From Bradyrhizobium aeschynomenes (GTDB taxonomy: Bacteria > Pseudomonadota > Alphaproteobacteria > Rhizobiales > Xanthobacteraceae), in NCBI RefSeq assembly GCF_013178945.1, contig NZ_JABFDM010000004.1, forward strand, positions 310,001 to 374,000: a stretch of 64,000 bases of DNA, written 5' to 3'. The translations under genes and the position numbers were made by a program. Position 1 is the stretch's first letter; the number at the start of each line of letters is the position of its first letter. The notes below the pieces were generated by a model that was not told the DNA's origin, searched no databases, and worked only from the letters and a program-made list of their open reading frames with translations. Below, piece after piece: positions 27,009 to 35,491 of the stretch.

Positions 27009-27228
27009 GGGCCACCTTCCTGGTTCCGACGACGCTCATATAGGTGGTCATCGGCCGGGGCCAAAGGCGGCGCACCACAACGTCGCAGGGCGTTGCCGGG
27101 GAGACGATTGCTGCAAGGTCGCCGGTGAGATCGTCGTGGTCGCGAGCGGCGCACGGCCGCTACCGCCCGCTTCGCGCAGGCCGCATCGCGCGGCCGATGG
27201 TCACGCATCCAGCGGCGGCCGACCGACG

Positions 27229-30200
27229 TCAGCCGGCGGCCTGCAGATCCTCCGCGGCGGCGGCCTCCGGCGCGAACAGCTTGCGCAACTCGGCGGCCGG
27301 CTTCGGGGCGCTGAACAGATAGCCCTGCATCTCGGTGCAGCCGAGCTGGCGCAGCGCCGATTGCTGCGCGCCGGTCTCGACGCCCTCGGCCGTGGTCGTC
27401 ATGTTGCTGGCCGCCGCGATGCTCACCACCGCCTGGATGATCGCCGACGAGCCGCTCGCGCCGAGGTCGTTGACGAAGCAGCGGTCGATCTTGATCTTGT
27501 CGAACGGAAAGCGCTTCAGATAGCTGAGCGAGGAATAGCCGGTGCCGAAATCGTCGAGCGCGATGCGCACGCCCATGTCGTGCAGCTGATGCAGGATGCC
27601 GAGCGCGACGTCGTCGTCGCTGATCAGCACCGCCTCGGTGATCTCGATCTCCAGCCGCTCGGGGGCGAGGCCCGACGACGACAGCGCGTTGGCGATCCGC
27701 AGCGCCAGGGTCGCGGATTTCAGCTGCACCGGTGACACGTTCACGGCGATGCGGATGTCGGCCGGCCAACTGGCCGCCTCGAGGCAGGCGGTGCGCATCA
27801 CCCAGTCGCCGATCTCGTTGATCAGGCCGGTGTCCTCGGCGAGCGGAATGAAGTCGAGCGGTGGCACCATGCCGCGCTCCGGATGGCGCCAACGCAGCAG
27901 CGCCTCGCATCCGGTCATGACGTTCTCGGTGAAGCCGAGCAGCGGCTGATAGTGCAGCTCGAACTGTCCCTCAGTGACCGCGCGACGCAGATCCTGCTGC
28001 AGCTGCAGCCTCGCGCGCGCAGTCTCGTCCATCGACGGCTCGAAGAAGCGGAAGGTGCGGCGTCCGCTGGCCTTGGCGGCGTACATCGCAAGGTCTGCGT
28101 TCTTGGTCAGCAGATCGCGCTCGATGCCGTCCTGCGGCGCCAGCGCGATGCCGATGCTGGCATCGGTCGACAGCTGGTGGCCGAGGCACCGGTAGGGCTT
28201 GCGGATGGTTTCGAGGATCTCACGCGCCGCGACGATCACCTCGTCTCTGTCCGCGACGGTGGTCAGCAGCACCGCGAACTCGTCGCCGCCGAGGCGGGCG
28301 ACCATGTCCTCGGGCCCGAGACAGCTTTCGATCCGGCGCGCGATGGTTTTCAGCAGCTCGTCGCCGACATGGTGGCCGAGGGAATCGTTGATGCCCTTGA
28401 ATTCGTCGACGTCGATGTAGAGCAGGGCGAAGAAGGTGCCGTGACGCGCGCGCTCCAGCTCCTCGTCGATGCGTTCGCGGAACAGCACGCGGTTCGGCAG
28501 CTCGGTCAGCGCGTCGAAATGGGCGAGATGAGCGATCTTCTCGTCGGCCAGCCGCCGCTCGGTGATGTCCTCGATCACGTTGATCAGGTAGCGCGGCCGA
28601 TGCGAATCGTCCTCGACGGTGATGCGGCGCGACGTGATGTAGCGCAGGCCGAGGGCCGGTGTCTGCCAGGGATGCTCGCCGAGGAAAAGCCCGTCGGCAT
28701 GCTCCAGGGCGCGGTCGTCGTCGGCGGTGACCTTTTCGGCCGTGGATCTCGGCAGCAGGTCGAACGCCGTCTTTCCGACGATGCTCTCGCGCGGCAGCCC
28801 GAAGCCCTGCTCGGTGGACCGGTTGACCAGCACGTAGCGGCGGTCGCGAACGTCCTTCACCATGATGTGCGAGGGGATGTGATCGATGATCTCGCGCAGG
28901 AACGCATAGTTGCGATCGCGTTCCTGCTCCAGCCTGCGCTGTGCGCTGATGTCCTCGATCGTGGTCACCCACCCGCCGGACGCCAGCGGCTTGTCGATGA
29001 CGTTGAAGAAGCGGCCCGAGCGCCCCTCCGCGACCATCTGCGACGTGCCGCCCGTCGCAGCCCTGTCGATGACGTCTGCGCAGAACTCCGCCACGTCGCC
29101 GCTGAAGGCGCCTCGCGCCTTGCAATGCGCGACCACCTCGGTGAGGTGCACGCCAGGCTTGATCACGTCGGGGGACAGGCCGAGCAGATCGACGAAGCGG
29201 TGATTGAACATCACGACGCAGGCGTCCGCGTCGAACGAGATCAGGCCCTGAGTCATGTTGTCGAGCGCCGTCTCGACCCGCTGCTTCTCGTCCTCGAGCT
29301 GATGCCTCGCAATCCGGTTCTGCCGCACGATCTGCCGGATCATCAGGCTGAACGTGACCGCAATGACGAGAACGGCGAGCGTGGCGGCGGCGACCAGCAG
29401 CACCATCTGCGATCGCCAATCGGCCAGCGCATCGTCGACCGTCCTGTTCGCCGCGATGATCAGCGGAAAGCGTCCCACCCTGGCACCCGCCGCGATCTTC
29501 TCCGAATCGTCGACGGGGCCGGTGATCCGGCTCGTCCCCACGCCATCACCGGGGATTTCCTTCAGCAAGTCGGCATTGCCGAGCCTGGCGCCCATCAGGG
29601 CTTCGTCATGAGGGTAGCGCGCGAGCATGGCGCCGTCTGTATGGAACAGCGTGATCGACGAGCCCTTGCCGAGCGCCATCGACTCCAGGAATTTCTCATA
29701 GGTGTGCGGATCGACCCGGCGGGTCAGCAGGCCGAGGAATTCACCATTCGCTGCGCTCAGGCGATGGGCGACGATCGTCGCCCATCCGCTGGTCACGCGG
29801 CTGACGACCGGCGTGATCACAAAGGCATTCGGCTGCGATGCCGATCTGAGATCCTTGAAGTAGGCGCGGTCGGCGACGTTGATGGCCGGCAGTGGGTCGC
29901 TCGAGGACCAGTTGACGAAGTTGCCGTCGGCACCAACGACCGTGAGGTCGCCCATGTAGGACAGGCCGCTGACTTGCGACTGCAGCATCTCGCGGATATC
30001 GGGCTGCGACATCCGCGCCCGAAATTCGTCCGGCGAAGAGATCGATCCGAGCGACATGCGGCGGATGGCGTGCGAGACCGCGGTCTCGGCGTCCTCGAAT
30101 TGCTGCGCAAAATGCCGGCTCAGCAGCAGCACGGTATTCTCGAGCTCACGCTCGTTGTTGTCGATCGTGCGGGCCCGGAAGTCGCTGGCCATGACGATCG

Positions 30201-30333
30201 TGCCGACGACGATGGCGGCGATCAGCAGCGCGCCGCATGCGATCAGCCACGGCACCGGACCGCGCCAACGGGACGTGCCAATCTGCTCCGGCCCGGTGCG
30301 GCCGGCCTCTGACGTGTCTGCTGCGCCCTGCAT
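27229..30333 (-). CDS. Membrane Cache-PAS-GGDEF-EAL cyclic-di-GMP protein
   Basis: About 1034 residues. The order is: membrane segment; periplasmic Cache-like sensor (about 50-260, with NVADRAYFKDLR); second membrane segment; PAS domains (about 350-560, including DHIPSHIMVKDVRDRRYV); GGDEF domain with ARLGGDEFAVLL; EAL domain with CEALLRWRHP, ITEAVLISD and LDDFGTGYSSL. Both active motifs are intact, so the enzyme may synthesise and break down cyclic-di-GMP, or use one domain for regulation. I chose ATG 30333 (MQGAADTSEAGRT) because the upstream part of the open frame is Arg/Phe-rich and unlike coding sequence. Encoded alone on the minus strand. Confidence 0.92.
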   Translation of the reverse strand: MQGAADTSEAGRTGPEQIGTSRWRGPVPWLIACGALLIAAIVVGTIVMASDFRARTIDNNERELENTVLLLSRHFAQQFEDAETAVSHAIRRMSLGSISSPDEFRARMSQPDIREMLQSQVSGLSYMGDLTVVGADGNFVNWSSSDPLPAINVADRAYFKDLRSASQPNAFVITPVVSRVTSGWATIVAHRLSAANGEFLGLLTRRVDPHTYEKFLESMALGKGSSITLFHTDGAMLARYPHDEALMGARLGNADLLKEIPGDGVGTSRITGPVDDSEKIAAGARVGRFPLIIAANRTVDDALADWRSQMVLLVAAATLAVLVIAVTFSLMIRQIVRQNRIARHQLEDEKQRVETALDNMTQGLISFDADACVVMFNHRFVDLLGLSPDVIKPGVHLTEVVAHCKARGAFSGDVAEFCADVIDRAATGGTSQMVAEGRSGRFFNVIDKPLASGGWVTTIEDISAQRRLEQERDRNYAFLREIIDHIPSHIMVKDVRDRRYVLVNRSTEQGFGLPRESIVGKTAFDLLPRSTAEKVTADDDRALEHADGLFLGEHPWQTPALGLRYITSRRITVEDDSHRPRYLINVIEDITERRLADEKIAHLAHFDALTELPNRVLFRERIDEELERARHGTFFALLYIDVDEFKGINDSLGHHVGDELLKTIARRIESCLGPEDMVARLGGDEFAVLLTTVADRDEVIVAAREILETIRKPYRCLGHQLSTDASIGIALAPQDGIERDLLTKNADLAMYAAKASGRRTFRFFEPSMDETARARLQLQQDLRRAVTEGQFELHYQPLLGFTENVMTGCEALLRWRHPERGMVPPLDFIPLAEDTGLINEIGDWVMRTACLEAASWPADIRIAVNVSPVQLKSATLALRIANALSSSGLAPERLEIEITEAVLISDDDVALGILHQLHDMGVRIALDDFGTGYSSLSYLKRFPFDKIKIDRCFVNDLGASGSSAIIQAVVSIAAASNMTTTAEGVETGAQQSALRQLGCTEMQGYLFSAPKPAAELRKLFAPEAAAAEDLQAAG

Positions 30334-30535
30334 GCCTGATCGACCCGGGAGGAAACGACGTGTTGCAGTCCGGATTGATAGCAAGGCACTGGTACCGGAG
30401 CGGTTAGGAAACGCGGTTAGCCGCGGCTTAAGCCAACGGCGAAACTTCGCGGAAAACAATCATTTCAGCATGGGAGTACCGTGTCGCCGCAGCTCTCGCG
30501 GCGCAGCTGCGCAGAAATTTAAGCGTATCCGCAGC

Positions 30536-31606
30536 TCAACGCGCGGCGGGAGGCCTGTTGCGGAGCCGGCCGACCACGCCGGTGGGGAAGAAATAGACGC
30601 TGGCGATGAACAGCAGGCCCAGCCACAGCAGCCAGCGGTCGGGGTGCAGGAGGCCCGGCAATAGCGGCAGGCCGGCGTCGGTCGCAGCCGTCGAAGCGAT
30701 GCCCATCAGAGCCTGCAGATAGTTCTGCGCCAGGATGAAGATCGCAGCTCCAATGATGGCGCCGTAGATCGTGCCCATGCCGCCGATCACGACCATCAGC
30801 AGGATGTCCAGCATGATCGAGAACGCAAGCGACGTGTCGGGTCCGGCATAGCGCAGCCACAGCGCATTCAGCATGCCCGCGCAGGCCGCGACGGCAGCTG
30901 CGATGCAATTGGCGTAAGTGAGATGGAAAACGGTGCGGTAGCCGAGCGCCTCGGCCCGGAACCGGTTCTCGCGGATCGCCTGCAGCACGCGGCCGAACGG
31001 CGAGTTGACGACGCGCAGCAGCGCCAGGATCATTGCCGCGCAGGCCGTCAGGACCAAATAGTAGGTCAGGATGCGGCCGTTGACCGGGAAGCCGAACCAT
31101 TCCTTGCCGACAAAGACCGTGCCGGGGCGCAAGAGTTCGGGCAGCTGGAAGCTGCGGCCGTCCTCGCCGCCCGTGAGCCACGACAATTGCGAGGCCAGCA
31201 CCAGGAAGGCGGAGGCGACCGCGAGCGTGATCATGGCAAAGAAGATGGCCTCGACGCGCAGCGAGAACAGGCCGATGGCGAGCGCGAGCAGCAGCGCGAG
31301 CGGCAGTCCCGCGGCGACGGCGACGGCCACCGAGGTCCAATTCGGGCCAAGGCCATAGAGCGCGATCGCGATCGCGTAGGAGCCGATGCCATAGAACATC
31401 GTGTGCGCGAACGACACCGAGCCGGTGTAGCCGAGCAGCAGATCGTAGGACGCGACCAGCGCCGCGAAGATGCAGATCTTGGCGGCGACGTTGAGCGCCT
31501 TGGCGCCGGGGAAGATGAACGGCGTCGCCAGCAGCGCCAGGATGATGACGACGAGCAGGATCGACAGCGCGCGGCTGCGGGGCGGATCGCCGGACAGGAT
31601 CATCAT
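30536..31606 (-). CDS. livM: Branched-chain amino-acid-type ABC transporter permease LivM
   Basis: 356 residues with about eight to ten membrane segments. LLLGYTGSVSFAHTMFYGIG and MVVIGGMGTIYGAIIGAA, with the EALGYRTVFHLTYA cytoplasmic loop that contacts the ATPases, are LivM hallmarks. The start ATG 31606 overlaps the livH stop by 4 bases (ATGATG, second start at 31603 possible). It is the last gene of the livK-G-F-H-M operon. Substrate specificity, amino acids or amides, cannot be read from the permease. Confidence 0.92.
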   Translation of the reverse strand: MMILSGDPPRSRALSILLVVIILALLATPFIFPGAKALNVAAKICIFAALVASYDLLLGYTGSVSFAHTMFYGIGSYAIAIALYGLGPNWTSVAVAVAAGLPLALLLALAIGLFSLRVEAIFFAMITLAVASAFLVLASQLSWLTGGEDGRSFQLPELLRPGTVFVGKEWFGFPVNGRILTYYLVLTACAAMILALLRVVNSPFGRVLQAIRENRFRAEALGYRTVFHLTYANCIAAAVAACAGMLNALWLRYAGPDTSLAFSIMLDILLMVVIGGMGTIYGAIIGAAIFILAQNYLQALMGIASTAATDAGLPLLPGLLHPDRWLLWLGLLFIASVYFFPTGVVGRLRNRPPAAR

Positions 31607-32613
31607 CGGCTGGTCACCGCATAGAGGCCGCGCGGCCGCCACATCAGCACGGCGACCATCAGCAGGATGTTGGAGACGAGGGCGAGCTTCGGCACCAGGA
31701 AGCCGCCGTAATTGGCGACCATGGCGACCAGGATGGCGCCGATGAAGCAGCCGGTGATCGAGCCGAGGCCGCCGATGATGACGACGATGAACACGAGCAC
31801 GGTGAGCTCGTCGCCGATCGAGGCATGGACCTGCTCGCGGTAGAGGCCCCACATCACGCCGCCGAGGCCGGCCAGCGCCGATCCGGTCATGAACACCCCG
31901 AGGAACAGGCGGCGGATGCGATAGCCGAGCGCCTCGACCATCTCGCGGTTCTCGACGCCGGCGCGGATCAGGAGCCCGATCTTGGTCCGGTTCAGCACCA
32001 GCTCGATGGCGACGAAGATCGCGAAGCCGAGCAGCATTGCCAGCAGCCGGTATTTCGAGATCACGATGTCGCCGAGGATGAACGAGCCGCGCAACGCCGT
32101 CGGCAGCGGCATCGGAATGATCTGTGGTCCGAACAGCGCATACAGCGTCTGCTCGGCGACGATCAGGCCGCCGGTGGTCATGAGGATCTGCTTGAGGTGC
32201 TGGCCATAGACCGGCAGCACCAGCACGCGCTCGACGACGAGGCCGAGCGCCCCGGTCACGCCCATCGACAGCAGCGCCGCCGGGACGAGCACCGCGAGAT
32301 TGGCCAGCAGCGAATCGGCCTGGGCCCAGCTCGCCAGCGGCAGCAGCACCAGGGTTGCGACGTAGGCGCCCACCGCGATGAAGGCGCCGTGGCCGAAATT
32401 GAGCACGTCCATCAGGCCGAATACCAAGGTCAGGCCGGACGCCATGATGAAGATCATCATGCCCATCGCAAGGCTCGCCACCGTCAGCGTGACCCAGGAA
32501 CTCGCCGATCCCACCAGCGGGATCATCACGATGGCCAGCACGACCGGCAGCAGCAGCGGCGCGATGTCGCGCTTCGGCTTCGGCAGCGCATCGGTTGCCG
32601 CGATCTCGCTCAT
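31603..32613 (-). CDS. livH: Branched-chain amino-acid-type ABC transporter permease LivH
   Basis: 336 residues. MASGLTLVFGLMDVLNFGHG and FIVVIIGGLGSITGCFIGA are the LivH signatures, with the REMVEALGYRIRRLF coupling loop. The N-terminal tail before the first membrane segment is about 25 residues. ATG 32613 overlaps the livF stop (AATGA), implying coupled translation. It pairs with LivM to form the inner-membrane channel. Confidence 0.93.
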   Translation of the reverse strand: MSEIAATDALPKPKRDIAPLLLPVVLAIVMIPLVGSASSWVTLTVASLAMGMMIFIMASGLTLVFGLMDVLNFGHGAFIAVGAYVATLVLLPLASWAQADSLLANLAVLVPAALLSMGVTGALGLVVERVLVLPVYGQHLKQILMTTGGLIVAEQTLYALFGPQIIPMPLPTALRGSFILGDIVISKYRLLAMLLGFAIFVAIELVLNRTKIGLLIRAGVENREMVEALGYRIRRLFLGVFMTGSALAGLGGVMWGLYREQVHASIGDELTVLVFIVVIIGGLGSITGCFIGAILVAMVANYGGFLVPKLALVSNILLMVAVLMWRPRGLYAVTSR

Positions 32614-33332
32614 TGATGCGCCTCCAGGCTGAGGCCGAGCAGGCGCTCCTGCAGCGGCACGTCGGCCGCGAGTGCGGCCATCTCGCCGCGATGGACGATG
32701 GTGCCGTTGTCCATCACCAGCACGTGGTCGCCGAGCTCGCGCGCGGCGTGGAAGTTCTGCTCGACCAGCAGGATCGTGGCGCCACGGCGCTTGATCTCCT
32801 TCAGGCACTCGATCAGCGACATCACGATCGCCGGCGCAAGCCCCTTGGTCGGCTCGTCGATCAGGAGCAGCTTGCGCGGCTCGACGATGGCGCGCGCGAT
32901 CGACAGCATCTGCTTCTGGCCGCCGGACAGGCTGCCGGCCCGCGACAGCCAGAACTTCTTCAGCGCCGGGAAGAAGCCGAAGATCCAGGCGAGCTGGGCA
33001 TCGTCCAGCGGGCCGTTGCGTGCCGCCAGCACGAGATTCTCCTTGACCGTGAGGTCGGAGAACACCGCCATGCTTTCGGGCACGTAGCCGACGCCGCGCT
33101 GGGCGATGTCGGGCGTCGCGAGCTTCTCGATCGGCTCGCCGGCGAGCGTGATGCTGCCGTTCTTCGGCTGCCACAGCCCCATGATGGTGCGCAAGGTCGT
33201 GGTCTTGCCGGCGCCGTTGCGCCCGAGCAGCATCGTGGTCCGGCCCTCCGGAACCTCGAAGTCGACGCCCTGCAGGATGTGATAGCGCCCGATATAGGTT
33301 TCGACGCCCGTGAGCTTCAGCAATGCGCTCAT
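32610..33332 (-). CDS. livF: ABC transporter ATP-binding protein LivF
   Basis: 240 residues. Walker A GRNGAGKTT (about 35-43), LSGGQKQM signature, Walker B LLLIDEPTKGLAP, and ILLVEQNFH switch region, with the short length and lacking C-terminal extension typical of LivF. ATG 33332 overlaps the livG stop. Together with LivG it energises the permease pair. Confidence 0.94.
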   Translation of the reverse strand: MSALLKLTGVETYIGRYHILQGVDFEVPEGRTTMLLGRNGAGKTTTLRTIMGLWQPKNGSITLAGEPIEKLATPDIAQRGVGYVPESMAVFSDLTVKENLVLAARNGPLDDAQLAWIFGFFPALKKFWLSRAGSLSGGQKQMLSIARAIVEPRKLLLIDEPTKGLAPAIVMSLIECLKEIKRRGATILLVEQNFHAARELGDHVLVMDNGTIVHRGEMAALAADVPLQERLLGLSLEAHQ

Positions 33333-34093
33333 GCCGCGCTCCGCGGCGTGACGCCGAGATAGGCTTCCTGCACGATCGGCGAGGCGATCACCTCGGCAGG
33401 CTTGCCATCCGCGACGAGTTGCCCGTTGTGCAGGACGATGATGCGGTCGGCGAGCGACCGGACCACGTCCATCTTGTGCTCGACGAGCAGGATGATCTTG
33501 GTCTTGTCCTGCTTGAGCCTACCGATGAGGTCGAGCACGACCGGCACCTCGTCGATGCTCATGCCGGCGGTCGGCTCATCGAACATGAACACCTTCGGCT
33601 CGAGCGCCATCATCAGTGCGACCTCGAGCTTGCGCTGGTCGCCATGGGACAGCGTCGTGGCGCTGATCTCGCGGCGACTGCCGAGCGCAACCTGATCGAG
33701 GATCGCATCCGCGCGGGCAATCAGATCGCGTCGCGCCATCCACGGGCGGAGCAGATCGTAATGTACGCCGCTACGCGCCTGGACGGCGAGGCGTACATTC
33801 TCCTCGACGCTCAAGTTGGGAAACAGGTTGGTGAGCTGGAACGCGCGGCCCAATCCTGCGCGCGTGCGCAGCGGCGCCGAGAGGTTGGTGATGTCACGGC
33901 CATCGAACGAAATGGTGCCGGAGGAGGCGGAGAGCTGGCCGGAGATCAGGTTGAAGTAGGTGGTCTTTCCGGCGCCGTTGGGGCCGACGATTGCGGTCAG
34001 CTCACCGGGGCGGAAGCTGCAGCTGACGCTGTTGACTGCGACATGGCCGCCGAAGCGGATGGTGAGGTCGCGGGTTTCGAGGGTGAGGGTCAT
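33329..34093 (-). CDS. livG: ABC transporter ATP-binding protein LivG
   Basis: 254 residues. Walker A GPNGAGKTT, LSHGDQRKLEVALMM signature, Walker B FMFDEPTAGMS, and IILLVEHKMDVV. The LSHGDQ form and the extra C-terminal segment with PIVQEAYLG are LivG-specific. A frame extends upstream to a TTG at 34114, but ATG 34093 (MTLTLETRDLTIRFGG) fits the family N-terminus better. A stable hairpin lies between it and livK. Confidence 0.94.
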   Translation of the reverse strand: MTLTLETRDLTIRFGGHVAVNSVSCSFRPGELTAIVGPNGAGKTTYFNLISGQLSASSGTISFDGRDITNLSAPLRTRAGLGRAFQLTNLFPNLSVEENVRLAVQARSGVHYDLLRPWMARRDLIARADAILDQVALGSRREISATTLSHGDQRKLEVALMMALEPKVFMFDEPTAGMSIDEVPVVLDLIGRLKQDKTKIILLVEHKMDVVRSLADRIIVLHNGQLVADGKPAEVIASPIVQEAYLGVTPRSAA

Positions 34094-34121
34094 TGTCGCC
34101 AGCGTGGCTTCCAAAGTGGAC

Positions 34122-34145
34122 GTGCCCGGCGCGAAGGCCGGGCAC
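34122..34145 (-). promoter_or_regulatory. Intercistronic hairpin between livK and livG
   Basis: A perfect 9-bp inverted repeat GTGCCCGGC/GCCGGGCAC with a 6-nt loop sits 12 bases after the livK stop. It has no T run, so it more likely protects the livK mRNA 3' end or attenuates read-through than fully terminates. Such hairpins often raise binding-protein levels relative to the membrane components. Confidence 0.55.
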
Positions 34146-34156
34146 GGATTTCACCG

Positions 34157-35350
34157 TCAGCGCTTGTTGCGGATCGGGACGCTCATCTCGTCGATCTTGA
34201 TCTCGCGCACCGGCTCGTTGACGGCCCAGGCGAGGTTCGGATCGACCTTGACGCGGAAGTGATACATGCTTTGCAGCGCCTGGTGATCCTCTTTCCGGAA
34301 GATCATCTTGCCCTTCGGCGTATCGAACTCCATGCCCTCCATCGCCGCGATCAGCTTCTCGGTGTCGGTCGACTTCGCCTTGGTGACGGCGGTGACGACG
34401 GCCATCGCGGCCGAGAAGCCGCCGGCGGTGAAGAAGTCCGGCGGCGCGTTGAAGCGCTTCTGATGCTCGGCCACCAGCCAGTCGTTCACGGGATTCTTGG
34501 GAATGTCATAGTAGTAGTAGGTGGCGCCCTCCATGCCGGGCAGCCGCTTGTAGGCCGCGAGCGCCGGCAGGATGTTGCCACCAGTCGACAGCTCGATGCC
34601 GTAGCGCTTCGGATCCATGTCCTGCAGTTTGGTGAGCGGGTCGCCGGCGCCGGCCCAGATCACCCAGATGATCTTCTTGCCCGGCTTGTCCTTCAGCGCA
34701 TCGAACAGGCGCTGGCCGACGGCGGTGAAGTCGGTGGTGTTGGTGGGCACATATTCCTCGGCGCCGAGCGTGGCGCCGGTCTTGGCCAGTGCTTCCTTGA
34801 ACGCGGCCACGCCGTCACGGCCGAAGGCGTAGTCCTGAGCCAGCGTAGCGACCGTGACGCCCGGCTTGCCGATCGCGACGGCGTTGGAGATCGCGTCCTG
34901 CGAGGAATTGCGGCCGGTGCGGAAGATGTAGCGATTCCACTTCTCGCCGGTGATCTGGTCGGCGACCGCCGGCTCGACGATCAGGATCTTCTTGTTCTCC
35001 TCGGCGACCGGCAGGTCGGCGAGCGCCGCGGCCGAGGACGTGGTGCCGATCGCGATGTCGGCGCCGTCATCCTGATACGCCTCGGACAGCGCGGCCTTCG
35101 ACAGATCGGGCTTGCCCTGGTCGTCCTTGGTGATGATGACGATCTTGCGACCGTCGATCATGTTGGTGCCCTTGGTGGCATATTCGAAGCCAAGGCGCAG
35201 GCCGGCTTCGGTCTGCTTGGCGTAGGCCTCGAGCGGGCCGGTCTTGCCGTAGATGAGAGCGATTTTCAGATCGTCGGCCTGGGCGGCGGTGGCCAGCAGG
35301 GTTGCAGTCAGTGATGAAACAATGGCTTTGCAAATATGTGACGTTCTCAC
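34157..35350 (-). CDS. livK: Periplasmic substrate-binding protein, LivK type
   Basis: 397 residues, GTG start at 35350 with GGAGGA 7 bases upstream. A signal peptide (about 1-25, IVSSLTATLLATAAQA) is followed by the type I binding fold beginning DDLKIALIYGKTGPLEAYAK. The GTTSSAAALADLPVAEENK, PTNTTDF and VIWAGAGDP segments are normal for the HAAT family. First gene of the operon; the ligand could be a branched-chain amino acid, an amide or an aromatic acid and is not fixed by sequence. Symbol is given by position and family. Confidence 0.88.
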   Translation of the reverse strand: MRTSHICKAIVSSLTATLLATAAQADDLKIALIYGKTGPLEAYAKQTEAGLRLGFEYATKGTNMIDGRKIVIITKDDQGKPDLSKAALSEAYQDDGADIAIGTTSSAAALADLPVAEENKKILIVEPAVADQITGEKWNRYIFRTGRNSSQDAISNAVAIGKPGVTVATLAQDYAFGRDGVAAFKEALAKTGATLGAEEYVPTNTTDFTAVGQRLFDALKDKPGKKIIWVIWAGAGDPLTKLQDMDPKRYGIELSTGGNILPALAAYKRLPGMEGATYYYYDIPKNPVNDWLVAEHQKRFNAPPDFFTAGGFSAAMAVVTAVTKAKSTDTEKLIAAMEGMEFDTPKGKMIFRKEDHQALQSMYHFRVKVDPNLAWAVNEPVREIKIDEMSVPIRNKR

Positions 35351-35491
35351 GAGCCTTCCTCCCAGCTACGGCGGCTGTTGTCTGCAACTGATAGTGTGCA
35401 GCCTGAGCCTGGGTCAAGGCGCTTTCGAAGGCAGCGCGGAATCGCACATACTTTGTGCCGGTCCAGGTGCCTCCCCTTGCTCTGTCAGCAA

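Noticed and set aside
27883..30312. Long plus-strand open frame of 809 residues opposite the GGDEF-EAL gene
   Set aside because: The minus frame carries clear Cache, PAS, GGDEF and EAL motifs; the plus frame is Asp/Val/Arg-rich antisense composition caused by high GC.
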